A stretch of DNA of 64,000 nucleotides from Myxococcales bacterium (GCA_016712525.1 JADJQX010000007.1:2604001-2668000), one strand, 5' to 3'. Counted from the first letter of the stretch, positions 49,454-59,116 are shown. The notes: a model not told the origin generated them from the letters alone. Numbers and translations: made by a program.

Positions 49454-51250
49454 ATGAGCGCACCTTCCGACACCCCGCCCACCAAGAACGCCCACCTCCT
49501 CGCATGGGTCAAAGAAATGGCCCAGCTCACGAAGCCCGACCACATCGTGTGGTGCGACGGCTCGGAGGAAGAGAAGGTGCGGTTCACCGAGCACGCCGTG
49601 AAAGCCGGCATCCTCGAGCCGCTGAACCACGAGAAGCTCCCCGGCTGCTACCTGCACCGCTCGAACCCGAACGACGTCGCACGTGTCGAGCACCTCACGT
49701 TCATCTGCACGCCCACCAAAGAAGAGGCCGGCCCCACCAACAACTGGATGGCGCCCGCCGAGGGCTACGAGAAGCTCGGCAAGCTCTTCGACGGCTCGAT
49801 GAAGGGCCGCACGATGTACGTCATCCCGTACGTCATGGGCCCGATCGGCTCGCCCATGAGCAAGGTCGGCGTCGAGCTCACCGACAGCGTGTATGTTGCA
49901 CTCAACATGCGCATCATGACGCGCATGGGCACGCAGGCGCTCACCATGCTGGGCGACTCGAACGACTTCAACCGCGGCCTCCACTGCACGCTCGACGTGA
50001 ACCCCGAGCGCCGCTTCATCTGCCACTTCCCGCAGGACAACACGATCTGGAGCGTCGGCTCCGGGTACGGCGGCAACGTCCTCCTCGGCAAGAAGTGCCT
50101 CGCCCTCCGCATCGGCAGCTACCTCGGTCGCAAAGAGGGCTGGCTCGCGGAGCACATGCTCATCCTCGGCGTCGAGAGCCCCGAGGGCGAGATGACGTAC
50201 GTCGCCGCCGCCTTCCCGAGCGCCTGCGGCAAGACGAACTTCGCCATGATGATCCCGCCCAAGCGCTTCAAGGGCTGGAAAATCTGGACGGTGGGCGACG
50301 ACATCGCGTGGATGCGCGTCGGCGAGGACGGTCGCCTCTACGCCGTGAACCCCGAGGCCGGATACTTCGGCGTCGCGCCCGGCACGAGCCACGAGTCGAA
50401 CCCGAACGCGCTCAAGTCGGTCTCGCGTGACACCATCTTCACGAACGTCGCGAAGACCCCCGACGGCGACGTCTGGTGGGAGGGCAAAGACGGCCCGATC
50501 CCGCCCGATCTCATCGACTGGAAGGGCAACCCGTGGACGTCCAAGTCCACCGAGAAGGCCGCGCACCCGAACTCGCGCTTCACCGCCCCGGCCACGAACA
50601 ACCCCGCCCTGTCGAAGTTCTACGACGATCCCGCCGGCGTGCCGATCTCGGCCATCATCTTCGGCGGCCGCCGCGCCACCACCGTGCCGCTCGTCATGCA
50701 AGCCTTCAACTGGCTGAACGGCGTCTTCTTCGGCGCGACCATGGGCTCCGAGACGACGGCCGCGGCCACGGGCAAGGTCGGCGTCGTTCGCCGCGACCCG
50801 TTCGCGATGCTGCCCTTCTGCGGCTACAACATGGGCGAGTACTTCCAGCACTGGCTCTCGATGCAGTCGAGCATCACGAACCCGCCGAAGATCTTCATGG
50901 TCAACTGGTTCCGGAAGAGCAAAGACGGCAAGTTCCTCTGGCCGGGCTTCGGCGAGAACATGCGCGTCCTCAAGTGGATCGTCGACCGCGCGCGCCTCCG
51001 TGTCGGCGGCCAAGAGACCCTCTTCGGCTGGGTGCCCAAGGCGGGGGATCTCGATCTCTCGGGCCTCCACATCCCGAGCGAGCAGGTCGACGAGGCGACG
51101 AACATCGACCTCGCCGAGTGGAAGAGCGAGCTCACCTCGCTCGACGAGTTCTTCGGCACCATCGGCGACACGATGCCGAAGGCCCTGAAGCTCCACCGCG
51201 ATCTCCTCCTCGCGCGCATCGAGGCGGTCGAGGCCGCCGGACGCTCGTGA
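49454..51250 (+). CDS. pckG: Phosphoenolpyruvate carboxykinase (GTP)
   Basis: A 598-residue gluconeogenic enzyme converting oxaloacetate and GTP to phosphoenolpyruvate. Motifs are MYVIPYVMGPIGSPMSKVGV, LHCTLDVNPERRFICHFPQD, and YGGNVLLGKKCLALRIGSYL. The P-loop is FPSACGKTNFAMM (K260, with the reactive Cys258). GDDIAWMRVGEDGRLYAVNP and EAGYFGVAPGTSHESNPNAL carry metal and nucleotide residues, and FGGRRATTVPLV is another signature. Length agrees with GTP-type PEPCK. The ATG at 49454 begins MSAPSDTPPTKN. A small lipoprotein gene overlaps its stop codon (GTGA). Confidence 0.97.
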   Translation: MSAPSDTPPTKNAHLLAWVKEMAQLTKPDHIVWCDGSEEEKVRFTEHAVKAGILEPLNHEKLPGCYLHRSNPNDVARVEHLTFICTPTKEEAGPTNNWMAPAEGYEKLGKLFDGSMKGRTMYVIPYVMGPIGSPMSKVGVELTDSVYVALNMRIMTRMGTQALTMLGDSNDFNRGLHCTLDVNPERRFICHFPQDNTIWSVGSGYGGNVLLGKKCLALRIGSYLGRKEGWLAEHMLILGVESPEGEMTYVAAAFPSACGKTNFAMMIPPKRFKGWKIWTVGDDIAWMRVGEDGRLYAVNPEAGYFGVAPGTSHESNPNALKSVSRDTIFTNVAKTPDGDVWWEGKDGPIPPDLIDWKGNPWTSKSTEKAAHPNSRFTAPATNNPALSKFYDDPAGVPISAIIFGGRRATTVPLVMQAFNWLNGVFFGATMGSETTAAATGKVGVVRRDPFAMLPFCGYNMGEYFQHWLSMQSSITNPPKIFMVNWFRKSKDGKFLWPGFGENMRVLKWIVDRARLRVGGQETLFGWVPKAGDLDLSGLHIPSEQVDEATNIDLAEWKSELTSLDEFFGTIGDTMPKALKLHRDLLLARIEAVEAAGRS

Positions 51251-51933
51251 CACCCACGCGCGCACTTGGGGGAGGTCGCCTCGTCGCGGCCTCTCTCGGC
51301 GTCGCGCTCGCGCTCGCGGCCTGCGGCGGGGAGCCCCCTCCCCCCGCGGCCCCGAAGCCTCCCCCTCTCTCTCTCGTCGGCGCGCCCCTCCCGGACGCCG
51401 AGGCCTGCACCCAGCGGCGCGAGCACGAGAAGGCCTGCGCCGGCATCTCCAAGGAGAACGAGCCCATCCTCGACAAGGTGTGCTTGGGAGAGCGCGCCTG
51501 CCTCGAGGAGGTCTGGACGAAAGAGGCCGTCGACAAGTACATGCTCTGCCGCACGCGGGCCATGTGCGGCGCCGACTGCAAGCTCGAGGTCGCGAGGACG
51601 GTCGCCCCGAGCCGAGCCATCCAAGACGCGCGAGGCATGTGCGTCACCGCGTGCGCCGGCCAAGACGGCGAGACCCTCTGCGACTCGGTGCTCCGCCGCT
51701 TCACGCCGTGGAAGCTCGGCGAGCAGGCCGTCGTGGCCGCCTGCTTCGCTGGCACGAAAGACTGCTTCGGCGCGCTCGCGTGCGCCAAAAACGGCGGGGA
51801 TCGTCCGATGGCGCAGATCGGCTCGTGCCTCGCGGCCCACGTCGTCGACGCCTGCACCACGGCCGGCACGGTGAGCTCGGCGCCCATGTGCGCCGAGGTC
51901 TCGGCCCTACTAAAACGCGAAAAACAGCAGTAG
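51247..51933 (+). CDS. Cysteine-rich lipoprotein
   Basis: A 228-residue protein starting with GTG within the pckG stop (GTGA). The signal is RLVAASLGVALALAAC (lipobox ALAAC). The mature region is rich in paired Cys: ACTQRREHEKACAGISKEN, VCLGERACLEEVWTKEAV, CRTRAMCGADCKLEV, GMCVTACAGQDGETLCDSV, ACFAGTKDCFGALACAKNG and SCLAAHVVDACTT. The pattern suggests a compact disulfide-rich secreted domain. No function is known to me. Co-transcription with pckG is likely from the overlap. Confidence 0.7.
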   Translation: MTPTRALGGGRLVAASLGVALALAACGGEPPPPAAPKPPPLSLVGAPLPDAEACTQRREHEKACAGISKENEPILDKVCLGERACLEEVWTKEAVDKYMLCRTRAMCGADCKLEVARTVAPSRAIQDARGMCVTACAGQDGETLCDSVLRRFTPWKLGEQAVVAACFAGTKDCFGALACAKNGGDRPMAQIGSCLAAHVVDACTTAGTVSSAPMCAEVSALLKREKQQ

Positions 51934-52227
51934 TTACGAGCTTTTACGTTCGCCACGAGCGGGAACGGGCGCTCCTTTGGCGAGGCCCGGGCCCGCGGCG
52001 AACGGAGGGGAGCTCGCGGCCCGCAGCTTCGACAGCGCCGCGCGCGCGTCGCGAACCGTCACGAGGCACGCGCTCTCGCGTGGTCCCCCCGCCTGCCCCT
52101 CTTCGGCGCGGTACGCCCGCACGAGCGCGATGGCCCGGCGCACCACGGCGAGGAGCCGCACCCTCTCCGCGTCGGCCGCGTCGCGCTCGAGAGACGAAGG
52201 GGGGGCATCGGCGTCGGCGAGAGACAT
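51934..52227 (-). CDS. Small hypothetical protein
   Basis: A 97-residue Ala/Arg-rich protein. The stop TAA (51934-51936) directly abuts the convergent lipoprotein stop at 51933. One strong helix region is RDAADAERVRLLAVVRRAIALVRAYRAEEG, followed by TVRDARAALSKL. There are no domains. The ATG at 52227 is preferred over the GTG three bases upstream. Weakly supported as coding. Confidence 0.4.
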   Translation of the reverse strand: MSLADADAPPSSLERDAADAERVRLLAVVRRAIALVRAYRAEEGQAGGPRESACLVTVRDARAALSKLRAASSPPFAAGPGLAKGAPVPARGERKSS

Positions 52228-52278
52228 CACGTCACAGCGTGCGCGAAATCGGGCCGCGCGACCAACTTCTCGCCGCGC

Positions 52279-52905
52279 CTACCCGAGCGCGCGGTCGATC
52301 GTGTTCTGCAGCTCGATGAGGTCGACCAGGTTCTCGACGTAGTCGAGCTCGGTCGTGTCGATCCGCACGACGGGAGAGAGCGTGTAGCTCTCGAACCACT
52401 CTTCGTAGAGCTTGTGGAGCCGCCGCAGGTACGCATCGGGGATCTCGGCCTCCATGGCGCGGCCTCGTGTGGCGATGCGCCGCTTGGTCGCCTTGAGAGA
52501 GCACGTGAGCGCCACGAGCAGATCGGGGGGACGGAGCGAGTCCCGGAGGCTCTCGTAGAGCGTGCGGTATACACCGAAGTCTCGATCATCCAGGATCTTC
52601 TGCCGGTGGAGGTTCTTCGCGAAGATCTCGGCGTCCTCGTAGATGGTGCGATCGATCACCACCGGACCGTGGGACGCGGCGCGATCGAGCTCTTGGTGGA
52701 GCTTCGTTTTGTGGGCCAAAAAGAAGAGCTGGCTCCGCAAGGCGTACGCCTTCATGTCGGCGTAGAAGTCGGCGAGGTAGGGGTTCTCGTCGTTCGGCTC
52801 GTAGAACGGACGGAACCCGTAGCGCTTCACGAGCCACGCCGTGAGCGACGTCTTTCCCGCGCCGATCGTCCCGGCCACGGCCACGTACTTTCGGCGAGGG
52901 CTCAC
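52279..52905 (-). CDS. Deoxynucleoside kinase (dNK family)
   Basis: A 208-residue deoxynucleoside salvage kinase. The P-loop is AVAGTIGAGKTSLTAWL (Walker A GxxGxGKT). Family markers follow: RPFYEPNDENPYLADFYAD, RSQLFFLAHKTKLHQEL, VVIDRTIYEDAEIFAKNLH (the ER/DR motif equivalent) and ATKRRIATRGRAMEAEIPD, the lid region. The GTG at 52905 gives MSPRRKYVAVAGTIGAG, typical of bacterial dNKs, with GTG 52926 as an alternative. It is divergent from the EVE gene by about 70 bp. Confidence 0.87.
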   Translation of the reverse strand: MSPRRKYVAVAGTIGAGKTSLTAWLVKRYGFRPFYEPNDENPYLADFYADMKAYALRSQLFFLAHKTKLHQELDRAASHGPVVIDRTIYEDAEIFAKNLHRQKILDDRDFGVYRTLYESLRDSLRPPDLLVALTCSLKATKRRIATRGRAMEAEIPDAYLRRLHKLYEEWFESYTLSPVVRIDTTELDYVENLVDLIELQNTIDRALG

Positions 52906-52974
52906 CTTCGCCCCCGGCGCACGCACCTCGAGATCGTCGCAGCCATCCCGTGAGAATACGGGTAGCCTCGGCCC

Positions 52975-53412
52975 ATGGTCGACAGCCAATCGGCGTGGCT
53001 CGTGAAGAGCGAGCCCTCGGTCTACGCGTGGGAGAAGCTCGTCGCCGACGGGCGCACGTTCTGGGACGGCGTTCGAAATTTCGAGGCGAGAAACAACCTC
53101 CGCGCCATGAAGAAGGGCGACCTTCTTCTCTATTATCACTCGAACGAAGGCAAAGAGATCGTCGGCCTCGCGCGGGTCGCCAAAGAAGCCTACCCCGACC
53201 CGACGACGGACGAAGACTGGAGCGTGGTCGACGTCGAGCCGGTGAAGAAGCTCGTGGCCCCGGTGACGCTCGCCACGCTGAAGGCGCACCCTGTCCTGAA
53301 AGACATGGCCGTCGTTCGCCGCTCGCGCATCAGCGTGACGAAGGTCACGGCCGAAGAGCTCCGCCTCGTGCTCGAGCTCGCGCGCACGCCTCTCCCGGCC
53401 AAGAAGCGCTGA
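52975..53412 (+). CDS. EVE-domain protein
   Basis: A 145-residue protein consisting of one EVE domain, a PUA-like fold that binds modified bases in nucleic acids. Diagnostic segments: AWLVKSEPSVYAWEKLVADG, FWDGVRNFEARNNLRAMKKGD, LLLYYHSNEGKEIVGLARV, PDPTTDEDWSVVDVEPVKKL and VTLATLKAHPVLKDMAVVRRSRISVTKV. Length and composition match standalone bacterial EVE proteins. The ATG at 52975 begins MVDSQSAWLVK. Confidence 0.92.
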   Translation: MVDSQSAWLVKSEPSVYAWEKLVADGRTFWDGVRNFEARNNLRAMKKGDLLLYYHSNEGKEIVGLARVAKEAYPDPTTDEDWSVVDVEPVKKLVAPVTLATLKAHPVLKDMAVVRRSRISVTKVTAEELRLVLELARTPLPAKKR

Positions 53413-53573
53413 GCCTGCCTCGCGGGCTTCGGCTCGGCGCCAAAAACACCAATCTTACCCGAGGTTTGCACAAGTTTACCGAGGCGCGGCACGGCGCTCG
53501 CGCGAAGGCATCGTAGCTTCGTAGAGCGCGCCAACCAGGCGACACGCCCGAGCCACCAAAGAGACGCCCCTCC

Positions 53574-54728
53574 ATGTCCTTCGGCCGAATCGCCGTCTTC
53601 CTCTTCGTCATGACCGCGGTGCTCGGCGGCGGGCACTATTACCTCTACGTGCGCCTCGTCCGCGACACGGCGCTCTCCGTGCGGTGGGCCCGCGCGGGCA
53701 AGGCGTGGCTCGGAGGGATGCCCGTGCTGCTCGTCCTCGGGCTCGCGTTCGCGCGCGGCCCGCGGGCCTTCGTCGCGCCGCTGTCGTGGTTCGTCTACGT
53801 GTGGCTCGGCCTCTTCTTCTTCCTGGTCCTCTCCGTGCTCGCGACGGACGTGCTCCGCCTCGGCGTCCACCTCGCCGGCCACGCGGCGCCGTCTCTCCGC
53901 GACCCTTCGCGGCGACAGTTCGTGTCCCGTGTGCTCGGAGGCGCCGCGGCGTTCGCGGGAGTGGGGCTGTCGTCGAGCGGCCTCGCGAGCGTGCTCTCGG
54001 GCCACACGATCGAGCGTGTGCGGGTGCGCCTCTCCGGGCTCGGTCGCCCGGGGTACCGCATCGTGCAGCTCACCGACGTGCACGTCGGGCCCACGATCGA
54101 TCGCGCGTTCGTCCGAAGGGTCGTGGACCAGGTGAACGCCCTCTCGCCGGACGCCGTGGTCATCACCGGAGATCTCGTCGACGGCAGCGTCGAGGAGCTC
54201 CGGGATCACGTGGCGCCCCTCGCCGATCTCCGCGCCAAAGACGGCGTCTTCTTCGTCACGGGCAACCACGAGTACTACTCCGGCGCCGACGCGTGGATTG
54301 CCCACCTCGGCACGCTCGGCGTACGCGTGCTCCGGAACGAGCACGTGGTCCTCGGAGGCGAAGGGGGCTTCGTGCTCGCCGGGGTCGACGACTTCGGCGC
54401 CCGCGCGTTCGGGAACGGGCACGGCCAAGACGTGCCGAAGGCCATCGCGGGGCACGATCCGAGCCTCCCTTTGGTGCTGCTCGCCCACCAGCCACGCACG
54501 GCCCTCGAGGCGGCTCGGCACGGCGTCTCGCTCGTGCTCTCCGGCCACACCCACGGCGGGCAGATGGTCCCCTGGAACCAGGCCGTCAAGCTGCAGCAAC
54601 CCTTCGTCGCCGGGCTCTACCAGCACGAAAACACCCAGGTGTACGTGAGCCGCGGCACCGGCTACTGGGGCCCCCCGATGCGGGTCGGCGCCCCGGCCGA
54701 AATCACCCACATCGAGCTTTTGGCCTAA
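53574..54728 (+). CDS. Membrane metallophosphoesterase
   Basis: A 384-residue calcineurin-type phosphoesterase. The N-terminus has three membrane helices (IAVFLFVMTAVLGGGHYYL, MPVLLVLGLAFARGP and WFVYVWLGLFFFLVLSVLATDV). A twin-Arg-like linker with a hydrophobic segment (RRQFVSRVLGGAAAFAGVG) precedes the catalytic domain. Metal-binding motifs are VQLTDVHVGPT (DxH), VITGDLVDG (GD), FVTGNHEYY (GNHE), VLLAHQPR (H) and VLSGHTHGGQMV (GHTH). The layout matches the YkuE/membrane-associated phosphodiesterase group. The substrate is unknown. Confidence 0.9.
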   Translation: MSFGRIAVFLFVMTAVLGGGHYYLYVRLVRDTALSVRWARAGKAWLGGMPVLLVLGLAFARGPRAFVAPLSWFVYVWLGLFFFLVLSVLATDVLRLGVHLAGHAAPSLRDPSRRQFVSRVLGGAAAFAGVGLSSSGLASVLSGHTIERVRVRLSGLGRPGYRIVQLTDVHVGPTIDRAFVRRVVDQVNALSPDAVVITGDLVDGSVEELRDHVAPLADLRAKDGVFFVTGNHEYYSGADAWIAHLGTLGVRVLRNEHVVLGGEGGFVLAGVDDFGARAFGNGHGQDVPKAIAGHDPSLPLVLLAHQPRTALEAARHGVSLVLSGHTHGGQMVPWNQAVKLQQPFVAGLYQHENTQVYVSRGTGYWGPPMRVGAPAEITHIELLA

Positions 54729-54843
54729 GCCACCCTCGAGGGGCGCTCGCCCACCTCGCCCACCCCCGCCCACTCTTCGGTCGGAAGTGCGCGACGCGAT
54801 TGCCCTTTTGCCACGGGGCATTGTTTGTGACAATCGCCCGCCC

Positions 54844-57777
54844 ATGGCCGACGATCCCCTCGACCTGGTCGGCGACGTGCTCGGCGACCACTTCTGCGTC
54901 GACTCCGTCGCCGGAGAGGGCGGGCTCAGCGTCGTCTACCGGGGCCACCACGTCCAGGTGGGCTCGCCCGTCGCCATCAAGTGCCTCGCGCTCCCACAGA
55001 CGCTCGACACGGACTTTTCGCGCCCGATCGTGGAGAGCTTCCTCGAGGGGAGCCGGCTCCACTACGAGCTCGGCCGCGGCAGCCTCACGATCGCCCAGAC
55101 GCTCGCCAGCGGCAGCACGCTCGCGCCGCGCACCGGGGCCACCGTGCCGTACATGGTCCGGGAGTGGTTCGAGGGCGAGTCCCTCGCGCGCATGCTCGCG
55201 GGCCGTCGCGCGGAGCTCGCCGCCGGGAAGACCCTCCCACGGCGCTCTCTCGCCGACGCGATCCGGCTGCTCGAGCACGTCGCCGAGGGCCTCGCGTACG
55301 CCCACGGTCGCGCCGTCGTTCATCACGCGCTCCGGCCGAGCAACGTGTTCTTGGCCGTGTCCGAGGGGGTCACCCGCTCGAAGATCCTCGATTTTGGCGT
55401 CGGGCGCGCGGTCGACCAAGCGAGCGAGACCCTCGCCCCGCGCGCGCGTGTCCTCGAGCCGGCGTACGCGGCGCCCGAGCAGCTCGTGCGCACCCTCGGT
55501 GACCCCGGCCCCCAGGCCGACGTGTACACGCTCGCGCTCCTCGTCCTCGAGGTGCTCGCCGACCGCCCCGTGGTCGACGAGCCCGACGTGCCGAAGGCCA
55601 TGCTGAAGGTCCTCGATCCGGCGGCACGCCCCACCGCGAAGGCGATGGGGCTCGACCTCCCCGAGGACGTCGCGCGCGTGCTCGAACGTGCGCTCTCGCT
55701 CGAGCCGGCACGTCGCCCGAGCGACGCGGGGTCCTTTTGGGCGGCCCTCGTCGAGGCCGCGGCACGCGAGGGCACGCTCGTCCTTCGCCCCGCGCTCGAG
55801 AACCCCAAGCGGGCCCGAGGTCGGCTCGTCACGCAGAAGCTCCGCGCGCTCGGTCGGAAGTCCCGCGCCGACGTCCCGGCCGTCAGAGCCGAGGCCGAGC
55901 GGCTCGTGGTCCCCGAGGGGTTCTCGCTCCCGCCACCGCCCCAGCCGAGTGTCACGGGAGGCGTCTTCGGGGACTCGACCGACGACCTCGACCTCGACTG
56001 GGACGCCGTGATCACCGCCCCCGAGAAGGCCGAGCCACCGAAGAGCCCCGCGACAAAACCGGTCGCCGCGGCCCCCCCGCGCCCGGCCGTCACCACCGCC
56101 GAAGCGCCACGGGCGCCGCGCTCGCCGAGCCCCACCGAGGTGGCGCCCGAGGCCGCGCTCGCCGACCTCGCCGATGACGCGAGCCACGCGACGTCGCTGC
56201 TGCCCCCCCCGTTCTTCTCGGCCGACGCGGAGACCGAGGAGCCCGCTCCCCCAGCCGCCCCCGCACAGACGAACCCCGCGCCCGCACCCGCACCACCCGA
56301 GGCCGCCCGAGCACCCGAGACGGCCCCGAGCCCCGCGGCGGAGGCTCGGGTAGCGAAGGCCCCACCCGTGGCGCAGACCCGGGACGGGTCGACCCCCGAG
56401 GCGCCTCGGGTCGAGACCGACGACGCGTCGACGACGCGGGTGTCACGAGGCGATCTCGACGCCGAGCTGCGCGCCGCGCCGAAGCCCGCGAAGAGCCCGT
56501 CGCGCCCCGAGGAGGCCGCGGTGGCCGCGCCCGCCGCCCCGAAGCCTCCCCCCTTGCCACCGCGGCCAGCGGAGCGGCCCCTCGAGCGTGAAGGTCTCGT
56601 CCTTCGACGGAGCTCGGCGCCACCGCCGTTTGCCCGACGGAGCTCCTCCCGGCCGCCGGCGTCGCTACGCCGCGCCCCTGTCAAACCGCAGGCCGAGGCC
56701 TCGCCGGCCAAGCGGAACGAGCTCCCGACGGTCCCGGCCCCGTCACCGCTCGAGGCCCTGGAACGTTCGTCGAGCGCCCCCAAGATCCCCGCCGCTCGGC
56801 TGCCCTCGTTCGACGGCCTGCCCGCTCAGACCCTCCCCGAAGCCGCTCAAGCCCTCCCCGGCTCCGGCAAAGCGGCCCCGCCGTCCGGTCACGACGCGGG
56901 GGCGTCCGGTCAAGCCGAGGCCGAGCCCGCGCGACCCGCCGGGAGTCCCGCTCTTCCCGCCGTCGCCACCGGTCGCGCGCGGGCCGCGGAAGAGCCGATC
57001 CTCCCGAAGAGCCCGCACGACGACGAGACGGCCAAGGTGGCCGCCAACGCCCGCGAGAAGGCCGCGGCCCTCTCCCTCGCCAACGACGACGCGCGCGCGC
57101 TCGCCGAAGAGATCCGTCGCCAAGCCGAAGCGAGCGCCCGCGACGGCGCGGGAGACACGAGCGCAAGCGCCGCGGCCCCGTCGAAACCCTCGGACGACAG
57201 CACCTCGGCGCTCTCCAGCTCCGAGCGCCCCAAGGCGAAGCGCTCGGGTCTCTTCGGGCCGATGGCCCTCGGGGCGTTCGCGAGCGCGGCCGTAGGGCTC
57301 CTCGTGGTCGCGTTCATCCTCGGGGTCGGTCGAAAGGGCCCGAGCCCGACCGACCCGAAGCCCCACCCGGCGACCCCAGGTCGCACCGAGCCGAGCGCCG
57401 CACCCGAGCCCGCCCTGACCCTCCAGCCCATGCCGAGCGCCGCCGCGCCCGAGCCCACCACGTCGAGCTCCGCCGGCGCGCCCGCCCAGGCTCACTTCAA
57501 ACCTCGCGCCGCCAAGGCCGCCATCGACCGCGTCGCCAAAGAGGTCGCCTCGTGCCGCGGCGAAAAGAAGGGCTTGTGGGGAACGGGCGGCGCCACGCTC
57601 AAGTTCGGTCACGACGGCAAGGTGAGCGAGGTGACGCTCGGCCCGCCGTACCGGAACACGCCCGAGGGCGCGTGTGTGATCGAGGTGCTCCGGCAGGCCG
57701 ACATGGGCGCCTTCGAGGGGCCATCCGTGGCCGTCTCGTACGAGTTCTTCGTTCCGTTCGTGGTACCTCGGCCGTAG
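54844..57777 (+). CDS. Transmembrane Ser/Thr kinase-like protein, probable pseudokinase
   Basis: A 977-residue protein with a Hanks-type kinase fold (residues about 15-305). The glycine loop VAGEGGLSVVYRGH and VAIKCLA (K46) are intact, and LDFGVG (D183) keeps the metal Asp. The catalytic loop reads VVHHALRPSNVFL, so the HRD aspartate is Ala162: a predicted pseudokinase. The middle (about 310-810) is a long disordered Pro/Ala/Glu stretch. One membrane helix (MALGAFASAAVGLLVVAFIL, about 815-835) is followed by another linker. The C-terminal domain (from about 885) has IDRVAKEVASCRGEKKGLWG, ATLKFGHDGKVSEVTLG and GACVIEVLRQADMGAFEGPS, resembling the AgmX/PglI C-terminal family. ATG 54844 starts MADDPLDLVGDVLGDHF. 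Confidence 0.85.
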   Translation: MADDPLDLVGDVLGDHFCVDSVAGEGGLSVVYRGHHVQVGSPVAIKCLALPQTLDTDFSRPIVESFLEGSRLHYELGRGSLTIAQTLASGSTLAPRTGATVPYMVREWFEGESLARMLAGRRAELAAGKTLPRRSLADAIRLLEHVAEGLAYAHGRAVVHHALRPSNVFLAVSEGVTRSKILDFGVGRAVDQASETLAPRARVLEPAYAAPEQLVRTLGDPGPQADVYTLALLVLEVLADRPVVDEPDVPKAMLKVLDPAARPTAKAMGLDLPEDVARVLERALSLEPARRPSDAGSFWAALVEAAAREGTLVLRPALENPKRARGRLVTQKLRALGRKSRADVPAVRAEAERLVVPEGFSLPPPPQPSVTGGVFGDSTDDLDLDWDAVITAPEKAEPPKSPATKPVAAAPPRPAVTTAEAPRAPRSPSPTEVAPEAALADLADDASHATSLLPPPFFSADAETEEPAPPAAPAQTNPAPAPAPPEAARAPETAPSPAAEARVAKAPPVAQTRDGSTPEAPRVETDDASTTRVSRGDLDAELRAAPKPAKSPSRPEEAAVAAPAAPKPPPLPPRPAERPLEREGLVLRRSSAPPPFARRSSSRPPASLRRAPVKPQAEASPAKRNELPTVPAPSPLEALERSSSAPKIPAARLPSFDGLPAQTLPEAAQALPGSGKAAPPSGHDAGASGQAEAEPARPAGSPALPAVATGRARAAEEPILPKSPHDDETAKVAANAREKAAALSLANDDARALAEEIRRQAEASARDGAGDTSASAAAPSKPSDDSTSALSSSERPKAKRSGLFGPMALGAFASAAVGLLVVAFILGVGRKGPSPTDPKPHPATPGRTEPSAAPEPALTLQPMPSAAAPEPTTSSSAGAPAQAHFKPRAAKAAIDRVAKEVASCRGEKKGLWGTGGATLKFGHDGKVSEVTLGPPYRNTPEGACVIEVLRQADMGAFEGPSVAVSYEFFVPFVVPRP

Positions 57778-57822
57778 CCCGCGGCGATCGCGTAAGCCCT
57801 CGGGGCGGCGTACGATGACGGC

Positions 57823-59001
57823 GTGAGCATTCCCTCTCGCTACGTGAACCTCGAGGCCGCGCGGGCGCGGTTCGGTGAACGCGCCGATCGCCTCGCGCCG
57901 TTCTTGCTCCGCGGCGATCCCCTCGCCGACGCGGTCGTCGCCGACGCGCTCACGATGCCCCGCGGGGCTGGTTTTTCCCTGTTCACGCGCGCGGCACGCG
58001 ACGGCGTCGCGAGCATCCCAGAGGCGCCCGCGTCGTTCCGTGCGTTCTTCGGCGAGACCGAGCGTGTTCCCGCGTGGGTCGATCCGGTTCGGCTCGAACG
58101 AGGCCGCCGGCTCTTTTTGCGCTACGGGCCGCTCGCCGGCGCCGTGCTCGGCGGGCGCTCCCTCGTGCTCGGGTACATGTCGCCGGCCGGCAACAAACCG
58201 CTCGTCCTGTCGGGGCGGCTCGAGGCGCAGGCGCCACGTCGGCTCGCCGAGACCGGCCGGTTCGTCCAGGCGATCTCCGAGCCGCGCGGCCTCGACGTCG
58301 GCGCCGATGGGTACCAAATCACGCTCAAGGTCCGGTACATGCACGCGCAGGTGCGAGCCATGATCGAGCGCTCCGGCACGTGGGACGAGGCCTCGTGGGG
58401 GCGCCCCATCAACCAGCACGACATGGCCGGCACGACGCTGCTCTTCTCGATCGCCGTCCTCGATGGCCTGCGTACCCTCGGCGCCACGATCCCTCGCGCC
58501 GAGGCGGACGACTACCTCCACCTCTGGCGGGTCATCGGGAGGCTCATGGGCGTCGACGAGGAGATCTTGCCGACGTGCGAGTCCGACGCGTTCGCGCTCG
58601 CCGAGCTCATCGCCGAGACCCAAGAGCCCCCCGACGACGACGCGCGCGCGCTCACGAGGGCCCTGCTCCGAGTGCCCCTCGAGGTCGCCGCATCCCCCGC
58701 GGAGCGCCGCCTCGCCCCCCTCCGCGTCGCGTTCGGCACCGCGCTCACGAGGCTCCTCCTCGGAGACCCGCTCGCCGACGACCTCGGCCTCGAGCGCCGC
58801 GCCGTGCGGCACGTCTTCCCGATCCTCCGTGGCCTCACCCGCGTGCGCGACACCGTGCTCGCCCACCTCCCCGAAGCGCGTGCCCACGCCGAGGCCGCGG
58901 GCGCGCGCTACTGGGACAAGGTCGTCGAGCGGAGCCTCGAGGGAAGCCCCGCGAAATTCGAGCCCCCGAGCGGGCTCGGCCGCGTCGCCGTGCACGCCTA
59001 G
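57823..59001 (+). CDS. MpaB/latex-clearing-protein family oxygenase (DUF2236)
   Basis: A 392-residue soluble protein of the DUF2236/Lcp family, haem proteins that oxidise double bonds or catalyse related reactions. The marker segments are LFLRYGPLAGAVLGGRSLVLGYMSP, TGRFVQAISEPRGLDV, QITLKVRYMHAQVRAMIERSG (conserved Lys, Arg and haem-binding His), WGRPINQHDMAGTTLLFSIAVL and LWRVIGRLMGVDEEILPT. Starts with GTG at 57823. The assignment to the family is good; the actual substrate is unknown. It follows the kinase-like gene by 45 bp. Confidence 0.84.
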   Translation: MSIPSRYVNLEAARARFGERADRLAPFLLRGDPLADAVVADALTMPRGAGFSLFTRAARDGVASIPEAPASFRAFFGETERVPAWVDPVRLERGRRLFLRYGPLAGAVLGGRSLVLGYMSPAGNKPLVLSGRLEAQAPRRLAETGRFVQAISEPRGLDVGADGYQITLKVRYMHAQVRAMIERSGTWDEASWGRPINQHDMAGTTLLFSIAVLDGLRTLGATIPRAEADDYLHLWRVIGRLMGVDEEILPTCESDAFALAELIAETQEPPDDDARALTRALLRVPLEVAASPAERRLAPLRVAFGTALTRLLLGDPLADDLGLERRAVRHVFPILRGLTRVRDTVLAHLPEARAHAEAAGARYWDKVVERSLEGSPAKFEPPSGLGRVAVHA

Positions 59002-59116
59002 AAGAATCGACCGCCCCACGTCACGAACGCCGCACCTCGCGCGACGGGAGGGGGTGAAGAGCTGTCCAAGAGTCGAAATTCCGGCGACGCGTGGCGAAGC
59101 CGACCGCCCCTTTCCC

